Positions 56,295-64,000 of a stretch of DNA of 64,000 nucleotides are shown piece after piece (position 1 is the stretch's first letter; every line of letters starts with the position of its first letter). Under the pieces are notes generated by a model. It was not told the DNA's origin. It worked only from the letters and a program-made list of their open reading frames with translations, and did no database searches. Position numbers and translations under genes: made by a program. Origin of the DNA: Pseudomonas lopnurensis (lineage in GTDB: Bacteria; Pseudomonadota; Gammaproteobacteria; Pseudomonadales; Pseudomonadaceae); contig NZ_JADDIX010000007.1 of NCBI RefSeq assembly GCF_015070855.1, positions 99,734 through 163,733 on the forward strand, in the 5' to 3' direction.

Positions 56295-56771
56295 TCAGCG
56301 CAGCTTCTTGATGCGTTCGGTGGGGCTGATCACGTCGGTCAGCCGGATGCCGAACTTCTCGTTGACCACCACCACTTCGCCATGGGCGATCAACGTGCCG
56401 TTGACCAGCACGTCCAGCGGCTCGCCGGCCAGGCGGTCGAGTTCGACCACCGAGCCCTGGTTGAGCTGCAGCAGGTTGCGGATGCTGATTTCGGTGCTAC
56501 CGACTTCCATTGAAATCGATACCGGAATGTCGAGGATCACATCCAGGTTCGGCCCTTCCAGGCCCAGCTGCATGCCGCTGGGCTTCGGCCCGCTGGCGAA
56601 ATCCTCCAGCGGTGCGCGCGGAGCCGGAGCTGGAGCCGCTTCGCCCGGCCCCTGGTTCAACAGCGCATCGATATCGTCCTGGCTGGCGTCACCCGCTTCG
56701 GCAAGGGCCGCCGCCCATTCGTCGGCCAGCGCCTGTTCCTCGGGAGAAGTGTTGTCGCGTTCGTCTGCCAT
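56295..56771 (-). CDS. fliN: FliN, C-ring switch protein with an N-terminal EIDALL-like motif
   Basis: A 158-residue FliN: the C-terminal SpoA domain (about 75-158; LDVILDIPVSISMEVGSTEI and VNEKFGIRLTDVISPTERI) builds the C-ring base. The N-terminus has SQDDIDALLNQG (30-41), which resembles the CheY-binding motif of FliM (LSQDEIDALLHG) encoded next to it, followed by a Pro/Ala linker. ATG at 56771; a longer reading lies in fliM and is rejected. Confidence 0.95.
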   Translation of the reverse strand: MADERDNTSPEEQALADEWAAALAEAGDASQDDIDALLNQGPGEAAPAPAPRAPLEDFASGPKPSGMQLGLEGPNLDVILDIPVSISMEVGSTEISIRNLLQLNQGSVVELDRLAGEPLDVLVNGTLIAHGEVVVVNEKFGIRLTDVISPTERIKKLR

Positions 56772-56811
56772 CGCTAGTCCTCGACCGGCTCGAATTGAGT
56801 GAAGGGCTGGA

Positions 56812-57783
56812 TCAACGTGGGCGAACCACGGGCTCCAGCACCTGTAGCGCCAGGTTGCCCTTGTGGGCCCCCAGCTTGACCTTGAAGGCCGGCATGCCAT
56901 TGGCACGCATGATCATGTCTTCCGGCATCTCCACCGGAATCACGTCGCCCGGCTGCATGTTGAGAATGTCGCGCAGCTTCAGCTGCCGACGCACGACGGT
57001 CGCGCCCAGCGGCACGCTGACGTCGAGAATGTCCTCGCGCAGGGCCTTGACCCAGCGCTCGTCCTGGTCGCTGACGTCCGATTGGAAACCGGCGTCGAGC
57101 ATCTCGCGGATCGGTTCGATCATCGAATAAGGCATGGTCACGTGCAGGTCGCCACCGCCGCTGTCCAGCTCGATATGGAAGGTGGAGACCACCACCACCT
57201 CGCTGGGGCTGACGATGTTGGCCAACGCCGGGTTCACTTCCGAGTTGACGTACTCGAAGTTGACGTCCAGCACCGCGTGCCAGGCTTCCTTGAGGTCGGC
57301 GAAGGCCTGCTCGAGCACCATGCGCACGACGCGCAGCTCGGTCGGGGTGAATTCGCGTCCCTCGATCTTGGCGTGCCGCCCGTCGCCACCGAAGAAGTTG
57401 TCCACCAGCTTGAACACCAGCTTGGCGTCGAGGATGAATAGCGCGGTGCCACGCAGCGGCTTCATCTTCACCAGGTTGAGGCTGGTGGGCACGTAGAGCG
57501 AATGGACGTATTCGCCGAACTTCATCACCTGCACACCGCCCACCGACACGTCGGCCGAGCGCCGCAGCAGGTTGAACATGCTGATGCGGGTGTAACGGGC
57601 GAAGCGCTCGTTGATCATTTCCAGCGTGGGCATGCGCCCACGAACGATACGGTCCTGACTGGTCAGGTCGTAACTCTTGATGGCACCCGGATCGGAATCG
57701 CTTTCGGTATCCACCAGACCGTCGTCGACCCCGTGCAGGAGCGCATCGATCTCGTCTTGCGAGAGCAGGTCTTGAACAGCCAT
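56812..57783 (-). CDS. fliM: FliM, flagellar switch protein
   Basis: A 323-residue FliM: N-terminal CheY-P-binding peptide LLSQDEIDALLHG (6-18), middle CheC-like domain (about 45-235; GGRGN-type region seen as YTRISMFNLLRRSADVSV) and C-terminal SpoA domain (about 245-320). Sets rotation direction. Preceded by fliL at 12 nt. Confidence 0.97.
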   Translation of the reverse strand: MAVQDLLSQDEIDALLHGVDDGLVDTESDSDPGAIKSYDLTSQDRIVRGRMPTLEMINERFARYTRISMFNLLRRSADVSVGGVQVMKFGEYVHSLYVPTSLNLVKMKPLRGTALFILDAKLVFKLVDNFFGGDGRHAKIEGREFTPTELRVVRMVLEQAFADLKEAWHAVLDVNFEYVNSEVNPALANIVSPSEVVVVSTFHIELDSGGGDLHVTMPYSMIEPIREMLDAGFQSDVSDQDERWVKALREDILDVSVPLGATVVRRQLKLRDILNMQPGDVIPVEMPEDMIMRANGMPAFKVKLGAHKGNLALQVLEPVVRPR

Positions 57784-57795
57784 CTGTGGAGCCTT

Positions 57796-58332
57796 CTATT
57801 GCAATACGAAGTTGGTGAAAAGCACTTGCTCGACGGCAAGCGTGCCGATTTCCTTTTGCGCCAGTTCCTGCACGCTGGCAGTCGCCTGCTGGCGCAACAT
57901 TTCCTTGCCGACCGGCGTCTTCAGCACCTCGAAATCCTGGCCGGAGAACAGCATCACCAGACGGTTGCGCAGCAACGGCATGTGCACCTTCAGCGCATTC
58001 AGCGCCGCCTGGTCCCGGGACATCAGCGCGATACTGACCTGCATGTAGCGTTGCCGGCCATTGTGGCTGAAGTTGACCACGAAGGCCGGCATCAGCACCT
58101 CGTAGATCGCCGGCTGTTTGCCCGAAGGCGTGGTTGCCGCGGCATCGTCCGCCTTGCCGCCGTCCAGCCCCTCGCCCTTGCTCATGAAGTACAGGGTACC
58201 GCCTATGGACAAGCCGACGGCCAACAACATGGCGACCACGATCGTCAGGATGAGTTTCAGCCGGCTCTTGCCGGTGCTGGCATCTTCCGGGCCCGCCGTG
58301 GTCAGCGGCGGTGGAACCTGATTCTTAGCCAT
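57796..58332 (-). CDS. fliL: FliL, stator-associated basal body protein
   Basis: A 178-residue FliL: cytoplasmic N-terminus (1-25), one helix (about 26-48) and a periplasmic domain (YEVLMPAFVVNFSHNGRQRYMQVSIALMSRD) with the C-terminal VEQVLFTNFVLQ. It heads fliLMNOPQR-flhB and has its own strong sigma-54 promoter. Confidence 0.94.
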   Translation of the reverse strand: MAKNQVPPPLTTAGPEDASTGKSRLKLILTIVVAMLLAVGLSIGGTLYFMSKGEGLDGGKADDAAATTPSGKQPAIYEVLMPAFVVNFSHNGRQRYMQVSIALMSRDQAALNALKVHMPLLRNRLVMLFSGQDFEVLKTPVGKEMLRQQATASVQELAQKEIGTLAVEQVLFTNFVLQ

Positions 58333-58383
58333 GCCAAATATCCGTCGTCATCTGCGTTTTCATCCTGCTTCAAGGCGTTAGGA

Positions 58384-58398
58384 GCAACAGCTGTGCCA
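58384..58398 (-). promoter_or_regulatory. Sigma-54 promoter of fliLMNOPQR-flhB
   Basis: On the minus strand TGGCACA-GCTG-TTGCT, one mismatch from TGGCACG-N4-TTGCW with exact 10-bp GG-GC spacing. Predicted start about 40 nt before the fliL ATG. Confidence 0.88.
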
Positions 58399-58507
58399 AA
58401 GTATCCGGCAGCAGCGGCCCGCAGTAAACGAGCAGAAGCCGCCTGGGCGAGTAGAAAGAAGATTTCTGCTCGGCCGAGGGAACGAAGGGGAAGGACGGCG
58501 GAAACCG

Positions 58508-58530
58508 GCACGGGAGTCGGGCTCCCGTGC
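58508..58530 (-). terminator. Hairpin after fliK
   Basis: GCACGGGAG-TCGGG-CTCCCGTGC, a perfect 9-bp stem in the fliK-fliL gap, 41 nt after the fliK stop. No strong U-tract, but together with the fliL promoter it suggests a transcript boundary. Confidence 0.55.
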
Positions 58531-58570
58531 GTCGGACCGGATAAATGGCGCTCAGCGCTGCCGACCGCGC

Positions 58571-59800
58571 TCAGGCGTAGTAATCCACCAGCCCGCGGTC
58601 GCCGGCCACCCGGTTGCCGGCGATTTCCGCCACGCCGTGCTGCAGCTCCTCGTCGCCTGCCGCGGTTTCGCCCGAGAAACCGCGGCGGGACGATTCGCCA
58701 TCGGAGCCTCCCTGCCAACCGCGCGCCAGCGACTGGTCGGAAACGTTGACGTCCACCAGGTTCATGCCCTGCTGGCTGAACATCTCGCGCAGACGCACCA
58801 TCTGCCCTTCCAGCGCATCACGCACGCCGGCGTGGGGGCTGAGGAAGGTGACCTGGGCCTGGTCCTTGGTCATGTCGATGCGCACCTCCATGCGCCCGAG
58901 CTCCGCGGGGTCGAGCTGGATCTCGGCGGACTTGAGGTTCTGGCTGGACAACCACATCACCCGGTCGACCACCGCCTCGCTCCAGCCGGCCTGCTGCATC
59001 TGCACCGGCTGTCCCGGAACCAGGGCAGGCCGCTGGGGCTGCTGGACCTGCTGGGCGATCGCCTGGCTCAAGGGGTTGAGGCGCGCCGCCAGGGATTCGT
59101 CGGCAGCCACGGAACGGCTCTCCTTGGCGCCATCCACGCCTTCCAGCAGCCCATCGACGTTCAGCTCCGCTTCCAGCCCTTCTTCGGACGATTCGCTACT
59201 GGCCAGCAATGCGCTGGCGAAACCGTCGTCAGGCTCGCCCTCCAGTTGCCCGGCGCTTAGCGAAGCCTTCGTATCCTGGGCGGTTTTCTGCATGGCGAGC
59301 TGAGGGTCGGTCGCCGCCTGCAGCGCGGCAAGCGTCTCGTCCGCCGCCGAATCCTGCACGGCGGCCATGGCGCCCGGCGAACCCGGCAAGCCCGTCAATA
59401 GCATTTCGCCCTGGGGCTGGTCCGCCTGCGGGTCCTCCAGGGGAGCGAACTGGCCGCCGAGGCCGAGCAGCAGCAGCGGATCGAGTTCGCCTTGCGCGGC
59501 CTCGTCCGACAGTTCCTCGGGTGGCAAGGCATTGCCGCTTTCGGCAACCGCCGGCTTTTCGTCATTGGCCGCTTGCGCGGTGTCACGCTTGGTCCGGTCA
59601 TCCACCGGCCTCTCGCGCCCGGCATCGCCACGCGTCGGACGCTCGGCCGGTTTTGCCTGGCGCTCCTTGGCGTAAACGTCGGAAAAGCTGGAGCCAGCGC
59701 CCCCCCTTGCTTCGCGAGCGGCCTCCGGCTCCTTGGCTGCAGCTTTGGGCCGGGCGTCGACAGAGGGTGTTTTCAACAGGAAGTCGGGGGAAACAGCCAT
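58571..59800 (-). CDS. fliK: FliK, hook-length control protein
   Basis: A 409-residue protein: a long variable, Ala/Asp/Gln-rich ruler region (1-280) and the C-terminal Flg_hook domain (about 285-375; VMWLSSQNLKSAEIQLDPAE, LGRMEVRIDMTKDQAQVTFLSPHAGVR-type sequence). It measures the hook and triggers FlhB switching. The second FliK-like protein at 35360 shares only the C-terminal domain type. Confidence 0.93.
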   Translation of the reverse strand: MAVSPDFLLKTPSVDARPKAAAKEPEAAREARGGAGSSFSDVYAKERQAKPAERPTRGDAGRERPVDDRTKRDTAQAANDEKPAVAESGNALPPEELSDEAAQGELDPLLLLGLGGQFAPLEDPQADQPQGEMLLTGLPGSPGAMAAVQDSAADETLAALQAATDPQLAMQKTAQDTKASLSAGQLEGEPDDGFASALLASSESSEEGLEAELNVDGLLEGVDGAKESRSVAADESLAARLNPLSQAIAQQVQQPQRPALVPGQPVQMQQAGWSEAVVDRVMWLSSQNLKSAEIQLDPAELGRMEVRIDMTKDQAQVTFLSPHAGVRDALEGQMVRLREMFSQQGMNLVDVNVSDQSLARGWQGGSDGESSRRGFSGETAAGDEELQHGVAEIAGNRVAGDRGLVDYYA

Positions 59801-59838
59801 GGGTCATTCCACTGCGGATGAATCGTGCCGATGCCCGA

Positions 59839-59853
59839 GCAAGTTCCGGGCCA
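59839..59853 (-). promoter_or_regulatory. Sigma-54 promoter of fliK
   Basis: On the minus strand TGGCCCG-GAAC-TTGCT, one mismatch from consensus with exact spacing, about 40 bp before the fliK ATG. It lies partly inside the 3' end of the gap after hptB. Confidence 0.86.
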
Positions 59854-59899
59854 GCCCCAATCGCCAGAGATTCGTCCGCGCCCCGTGGCGCAAGCGGAA

Positions 59900-60250
59900 T
59901 CAGCCGAGGCGCTGCCGTTCGGCTCTGAAGAGGATGCCGATGATGGCGAATTCGCGCTCGATGGATTCGATCAGTACCGGCGCCTGCGCCAGTTGTTCGC
60001 GCCGGGCGAGGTCTTCCAGTTCGCGGCAGAGTTCGGCCAGCAGCGTGGCGCCCATGTTGCTGCAACTGCCCTTGAAGCTGTGCGCGGCCTGGCGCAGCAT
60101 ATCGGCTTCCGCGGCCTGGCAGGCCTGCTTGAGCAGCCGGACGCGCTCTTCGGAATCCGCCAGGAAGGTATCCAGCAGCACCGGATACTCGCTCTCCATC
60201 ACATCCTGCAGCGTAGCCAGCACGGCACTGTCGAGATGAGCGTTGGACAC
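59900..60250 (-). CDS. hptB: HptB, histidine phosphotransfer protein
   Basis: A 116-residue Hpt domain with the phospho-His in AAHSFKGSCSNMGA at residue 57, the same number as in P. aeruginosa HptB. It passes phosphate to HsbR, linking hybrid kinases to motility and biofilm control through HsbA. GTG at 60250 is preceded by TAGGAG; part of that SD belongs to the end of the inverted-repeat element at 60261. Normally next to hsbR, here 293 bp away. Confidence 0.88.
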   Translation of the reverse strand: MSNAHLDSAVLATLQDVMESEYPVLLDTFLADSEERVRLLKQACQAAEADMLRQAAHSFKGSCSNMGATLLAELCRELEDLARREQLAQAPVLIESIEREFAIIGILFRAERQRLG

Positions 60251-60260
60251 CGGAGCACTC

Positions 60261-60531
60261 CTAGGGCCTGTTCCTGTTTCATTCGCGGCCGCGCCGGAGC
60301 CTGTTTTACCGCGAGGCAAGACACGAGATGCGAAGTTTAGTCGCCTAAATGAGCCATCGAGTAACACCGCATCGCGGCAAAACAGGCCCGGCCCTTCAGG
60401 TTGCGCGGGAAATAGCCCCCGCTGTCGTTGCAGGACTTGGCAAGGGAACGACCATTACCTGCATCCTGCGCCTAACCGGGGGCTATTTCTCGCAGCAACG
60501 CGGCTCGCGATGAAACGGGAACAGACCCTAG
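60261..60531. mobile_element. MITE-like nested inverted-repeat element between hsbR and hptB
   Basis: 271 bp bounded by ~33-bp imperfect terminal inverted repeats starting CTAGGGYCTGTTCCYGTTTC. Inside are two further hairpins: GCCTGTTTTACCGCGA (60299-60314) with TCGCGGCAAAACAGGC (60372-60387), tipped by TTTAG-TCGC-CTAAA, and GCGGGAAATAGCCCCCG (60405-60421) with CGGGGGCTATTTCTCGC (60477-60493). It encodes no protein. CTAG at both ends could be part of the repeat or a target duplication. Confidence 0.7.
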
Positions 60532-60543
60532 TCAAAGTGCGGA

Positions 60544-62235
60544 TTATGCCTCAGCCGCCCAGCCGAACTCCACGCCGAGGCCGCGTCCGTCCGCCTGCCA
60601 GTCGAAACCATCGGTCAACTGCCGCACCAGATGCAACCCACGGCCGCTGAGACATTGATCGCAGCGTTGCAACTGCAGTGCATGCGCCACGTCGAAGCCG
60701 GCGCCGCTGTCGCTGATGGCGATGCGCAGGCACCCTCCCCCGTCGTGGGTCTTGATGCTCAGTTCCAGGCGGATATGGCCCTCGGCCAGCGCCTGCAAGC
60801 GTTCGCGACGCAGCTCGTAGTAGCGCTGGAAGCCCTCGGCATCGCATTTCAATGCCGAGTCGAGGCCGAGCACACCATGCTCCAGGGCATTGGCATACAG
60901 CTCGCCCAGCACGGTGTAGATCGCCCCGGCGCGCGGCCGCAGCGGGTTGACCTGCAGCAGCAGCTGCAACAGAAGTGGCAGCGGATTGCCATTGCGCAAG
61001 CTTTCGGCACGTAACTCGAAGTGCGCCGACCAGTCGATAGGCCGGGATCGATGGGCCACCAGCGGAACCGATAGAGGCGCGCCCGCAAGCGTTTCGTCCA
61101 GGCTCACCTCGATCAGGCTCAGGTCATCCTGCACCTGGCCGTGGAAGGCCAGCAGCGCCTGCTCGATCTCATCGAACAGCCGCGCCGGATCGCTATTGGC
61201 ATCCAGCAACGCCAGCAGCCGCCGCTCGCCGAACAGCTCGTCATGGGTATTGCGGCTCTCGATCACACCATCGGACAGCAGCAGCAGGCGGTCGCCGACG
61301 GCGAGCGGGAAATGCTCGAACTCGTCATCGAAAGCGGCCGCCGACAGGATGCCCAGCGGCAGATGCCTGGAACCCAGTGGCGTGCGCTGGCCATTGGCTC
61401 CGATCAGATAGCCATCGGGCAGCCCGCCATTCCAGACCCGCAGCGTGCCCTGCAGGGGATTGATGTCCAGCAGCGTCGCGCAGCAGAACATCTCCACCGG
61501 CAGGATCTGCTTGAGCTTGGCATTCATCTCGCGAAGGATGTCGGTGCTCGAATGTCCCTTGGCGGCCATGCCGTAGAAGGTTTCCGCCAGCGGCATGGCA
61601 CCGATCGCCGCTGGCAGGCCGTGGCCGGTGAAATCACCGAGCAGCACGAACATCTGCCCCGCCGGCGCCTGCGCGGCCAGCAGCAGGTCGCCATTGAACA
61701 GCGCCCGCGGCGACTGCCGGTAACGGATGTTCGGCGCATTCAGACAGCCGGCATGGGCCACCTTGTCGAAGATCGCCTTCGCCGCGCGATGCTCGTCGAG
61801 CAACTGCTGGTTGCGCCGGGCGATCAGGTCGCGCTGCGCCAGTACCGTGGCCTGCAGGCGGCGCAGGCGGTGCATCGCCTGGATCTTGGCCTCGAGGATG
61901 ATCGGGTTGTAGGGCTTGGCGATGAAATCGTCACCGCCGGCCTCCAGGCAACCGACCAGCGCCTGGTTTTCCGTCAGCGACGTGAGAAAGATGATCGGCA
62001 CCAGTTCGTCGCCGGCCAGTTGCTTGATCCGTCGCGCGGCCTCGAAGCCGTCCATCACCGGCATCAGCGCATCCATCAGCACCAGCTGCGGCCGCTCCTG
62101 CTCGAACAGGGCCACGGCCTGCATGCCGTCGGCAGCGGTGAGAACCCGATGACCCTGGCGGGCAACGATGGTGGAGAGCAGCATCCGATCGACCGGGCTG
62201 TCCTCGGCGATCAGGATCGTCAGCCGCTTCGGCAT
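60544..62235 (-). CDS. hsbR: HsbR, response regulator with PP2C phosphatase and kinase-like domains
   Basis: A 563-residue protein: receiver domain (1-120, phospho-Asp55 in LVLMDALMP), a SpoIIE/PP2C phosphatase domain (about 150-385; LLGDFTGHGLPAAIGAMPLAET and LLLLSDGVIESRN) and a C-terminal HATPase anti-sigma kinase-like domain (about 425-560; NALEHGV-type motif, ISDSGAGFD). It dephosphorylates or phosphorylates HsbA depending on input from HptB. ATG directly follows the hsbA stop (TGAATG). Confidence 0.9.
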   Translation of the reverse strand: MPKRLTILIAEDSPVDRMLLSTIVARQGHRVLTAADGMQAVALFEQERPQLVLMDALMPVMDGFEAARRIKQLAGDELVPIIFLTSLTENQALVGCLEAGGDDFIAKPYNPIILEAKIQAMHRLRRLQATVLAQRDLIARRNQQLLDEHRAAKAIFDKVAHAGCLNAPNIRYRQSPRALFNGDLLLAAQAPAGQMFVLLGDFTGHGLPAAIGAMPLAETFYGMAAKGHSSTDILREMNAKLKQILPVEMFCCATLLDINPLQGTLRVWNGGLPDGYLIGANGQRTPLGSRHLPLGILSAAAFDDEFEHFPLAVGDRLLLLSDGVIESRNTHDELFGERRLLALLDANSDPARLFDEIEQALLAFHGQVQDDLSLIEVSLDETLAGAPLSVPLVAHRSRPIDWSAHFELRAESLRNGNPLPLLLQLLLQVNPLRPRAGAIYTVLGELYANALEHGVLGLDSALKCDAEGFQRYYELRRERLQALAEGHIRLELSIKTHDGGGCLRIAISDSGAGFDVAHALQLQRCDQCLSGRGLHLVRQLTDGFDWQADGRGLGVEFGWAAEA

Positions 62236-62541
62236 TCAGGCGATCACGAACAGCTGTTCGAAGTTGGACACCGAGAGGACCTTGCGTACGTCGACGTTGC
62301 AATTGAGCAGCCGGATATCGGCCTCGTCGCCGCCGGCATGGTCACGCAGCAGGAGCAGCATGCCGAGTGCCGAACTGTCCAGGTAGGTGGCGCCCTGCAG
62401 GTCGACCACGTAGCGCTGCGGGCTCGCGCCCTGCCGCTGATAGGCATCACGGAAGGCCTGGTGTGCATTGAAATCGAAGCGCCCGCTGATGGCGATGGTC
62501 AACTCCCGCCCATCGGCCGATAGCTGCGAGGTAATGGTCAT
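62236..62541 (-). CDS. hsbA: HsbA, STAS anti-anti-sigma factor
   Basis: A 101-residue STAS protein with the phospho-Ser in ATYLDSSALGML (S56, the same position as P. aeruginosa HsbA). Unphosphorylated it titrates FlgM to free FliA; phosphorylated it favours biofilm via HsbD. ATG at 62541 has CAGGAGTGCCAC upstream; a longer reading is rejected. Confidence 0.9.
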   Translation of the reverse strand: MTITSQLSADGRELTIAISGRFDFNAHQAFRDAYQRQGASPQRYVVDLQGATYLDSSALGMLLLLRDHAGGDEADIRLLNCNVDVRKVLSVSNFEQLFVIA

Positions 62542-62743
62542 GTGGCACTCCTGGTCCGGAACGTCTTGAAAGGCCGCCTGAACGGCAGGCAGCGCCGACA
62601 TGCGACGAGACAGCCGTGAAACCGGCTGAAACGACGGTAGTCCAGCAACCGAATTCGGCTGGCGGAGCGGACAGCCATCAACAACCCGATCGACAACCGC
62701 CGCGCTGAAGCGGGTCAAGATTTAGCATTCAACCGGCGGCGCG

Positions 62744-62757
62744 GCAAGCCTCAATCC
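62744..62757 (-). promoter_or_regulatory. Weak sigma-54 promoter candidate upstream of hsbA
   Basis: On the minus strand TGG-ATTG-AGGC-TTGC, with the GG-N10-GC spacing but a poor match in the -24 half beyond TGG. It lies in the 253-bp fliJ-hsbA gap, about 190 nt before hsbA. The rest of that gap shows nothing I recognise. Confidence 0.3.
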
Positions 62758-62794
62758 AGCCCGGTGTCCGTTGGTCACGCGCCGCGACGAAATC

Positions 62795-63247
62795 TCAACG
62801 CTCCCTGGGTCGCCCTGCCAGGCGCTGGGCGAACTCATCGAGCAGCTTCTGCTCGCGCTTGTCCGCGGCGATCCGGGCTTCGCGTAGATAGCCTTCCACC
62901 AGCTTGCTCAGCCCCCCCAGCCGCGCATGGCGCTGACGCCATTGTTCGCGCAGCTTGATCAGGTTGTCGCGGTGCCAGTTGACGCTGCGCTGCTGCTGGC
63001 CGATGGCCGACTCGAGCTGGGAGAGGAAACGCTGGTAATTCATCAACCACTGGCCTGAGACGCCCTGGCTGCCCTGCTGCAGCCACTGCTGCTGGTAATC
63101 GGTGAAATACTGCTCCAGCTCGCCGAGCTTGGCCTCCGCCTGGGCCAGTTGCATCTGTCCCTGGGCGAGCAGGCGCGCCGCCTCGCGTTCGGCGCGCTCG
63201 GCCATCTCGATCACCGGCGTCAGGCGCGCGGCGCGGCTGGCAGGCAC
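62795..63247 (-). CDS. fliJ: FliJ, flagellar export chaperone/ATPase stalk
   Basis: A 150-residue coiled-coil protein (long Glu/Gln/Arg-rich helices throughout) of FliJ length. GTG at 63247, 3 nt after the fliI stop. It inserts into the FliI hexamer and recycles export chaperones. Confidence 0.9.
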   Translation of the reverse strand: MPASRAARLTPVIEMAERAEREAARLLAQGQMQLAQAEAKLGELEQYFTDYQQQWLQQGSQGVSGQWLMNYQRFLSQLESAIGQQQRSVNWHRDNLIKLREQWRQRHARLGGLSKLVEGYLREARIAADKREQKLLDEFAQRLAGRPRER

Positions 63248-63250
63248 CGC

Positions 63251-64000
63251 TTAGCCGCCCTGCCGGGGACTGAACACGGCGGCCAGTTGCGCGGCGCTGC
63301 GAGCGAGATCCTCGCTTTCGTCGAGCCCCTGGCGCAGATAGGCGACCATCTCGGCCTGGCGCGCGATGGCCAGATCGGTCTCGGGATCGCCACCCGGCAC
63401 GTAGGCACCGACGCTGATCAGATCGCGGCTCTGCTGGTAGCGCGACCAGAGCTGCTTGAAACGCTGCGAGGCGCGCACGTGCTCGAGGCTGACCACCTGC
63501 GGCATGACCCGGCTGATGGACGCCTCGATGTCGATCGCCGGGTAATGCCCTTCCTCGGCGAGCCGCCGCGACAGCACGATATGGCCGTCGAGTACACCGC
63601 GGGCGGCATCGGCGATCGGGTCCTGCTGATCGTCACCCTCCGACAGCACGGTATAGAAAGCGGTGATCGAGCCACCGCCCTTCTCGGCGTTACCGGCGCG
63701 CTCCACCAGGCTCGGCAGCTTGGCGAACACCGAAGGCGGATAGCCCTTGGTCGCCGGCGGCTCGCCGATGGCCAGGGCGATCTCGCGCTGAGCCTGGGCG
63801 AAGCGGGTCAGCGAATCCATCAGCAGCAGGACGTTCTTGCCCTTGTCGCGGAAATACTCGGCGATGCGCGTGCAGTACATCGCCGCGCGCAGGCGCATCA
63901 GCGGCGCCTCGTCGGCCGGCGAGGCGACCACCACCGAGCGCTTGATGCTCTCCTCGCCGAGGATGTGTTCGATGAATTCCTTCACCTCGCGCCCCCGTTC
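63251..64000 (-). CDS. fliI: FliI, flagellar export ATPase (C-terminal part; gene continues past the window)
   Basis: The last 249 codons of FliI, an F1-beta-like ATPase: [12 protein letters not shown] at the window edge, Walker [37 protein letters not shown], and [28 protein letters not shown]. The Walker A part and start codon lie outside. Unfolds substrates at the export gate; fliJ follows. Confidence 0.96.
   Translation of the reverse strand, partial: ERGREVKEFIEHILGEESIKRSVVVASPADEAPLMRLRAAMYCTRIAEYFRDKGKNVLLLMDSLTRFAQAQREIALAIGEPPATKGYPPSVFAKLPSLVERAGNAEKGGGSITAFYTVLSEGDDQQDPIADAARGVLDGHIVLSRRLAEEGHYPAIDIEASISRVMPQVVSLEHVRASQRFKQLWSRYQQSRDLISVGAYVPGGDPETDLAIARQAEMVAYLRQGLDESEDLARSAAQLAAVFSPRQGG

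Overview
This window (64 kb, high G+C, dense genes) comes from a Pseudomonas-type gammaproteobacterium. The evidence is the polar-flagellum regulators FleQ/FleS/FleR, FlhF/FleN, the MotC/MotD stators, the cheYZAB-motCD-parC-parP block, the HsbA-HsbR-HptB switch, REP elements of the pseudomonad type, and GG-N10-GC sigma-54 and TCAAG/GCCGATA sigma-28 promoters. No phage, transposase, integrase or CRISPR array is visible. Accessory DNA is limited to the first ~14 kb, small repeats and one MITE-like element.

Layout. (1) 1-6.9 kb: a ZIP metal transporter, then a sulfide/persulfide island. A plus-strand operon (ETHE1-type persulfide dioxygenase, SulP transporter, rhodanese) faces a minus-strand operon (BigR/SqrR-like ArsR repressor, two YeeE/YedE proteins, DUF2892, DsrE-like protein). 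A CsoR/CstR-type regulator gene lies beyond it. Two different inverted-repeat operators are visible. (2) 6.9-9.1 kb: a coniferyl-type aldehyde dehydrogenase divergent from a TetR regulator, with a perfect 16-bp palindrome between them. (3) 9.5-13.9 kb: an AraC regulator divergent from a flavoprotein and a TPP-dependent acetolactate-synthase-like enzyme. (4) 14.1-22.6 kb: tRNA-Gly and tRNA-Glu, then housekeeping and stress genes (GST, DUF815 ATPase, gpx, msrB, alaA, htpX, tpm).

(5) 22.7-64 kb: motility, interrupted by cytochrome c maturation. Almost everything is on the minus strand, so transcription runs from the right edge: fliI-fliJ-hsbA-hsbR-hptB-fliK-fliLMNOPQR-flhB-(sodC, opposite)-flhA-flhF-fleN-fliA-cheYZAB-motCD-parC-parP-cheW-DUF2802-(rhodanese). 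Then come a plus-strand FliK-like/FlhB-tail pair, ccmABCDEFGHI, a small lipoprotein, a FliT-like chaperone, fleQ and fleSR. The order puts fleQ-fleSR after ccm and not next to fliE.

The motility genes form a graded circuit. FleQ (c-di-GMP residues conserved) and sigma-54 should drive fleSR, flhA, fliL and fliK, all of which have -24/-12 boxes. FliA should drive late genes: FliA-type promoters are visible before the fliT-like gene, before parP-cheW, and before the FliK-like/FlhB-tail pair. The most unusual protein feature is CheA. It has no P2 domain between P1 and P3; instead its linker holds four DDEFExLLD repeats that resemble the CheY-binding peptides of CheZ and FliM encoded nearby. A 271-bp nested inverted-repeat element between hsbR and hptB is the most unusual DNA feature.
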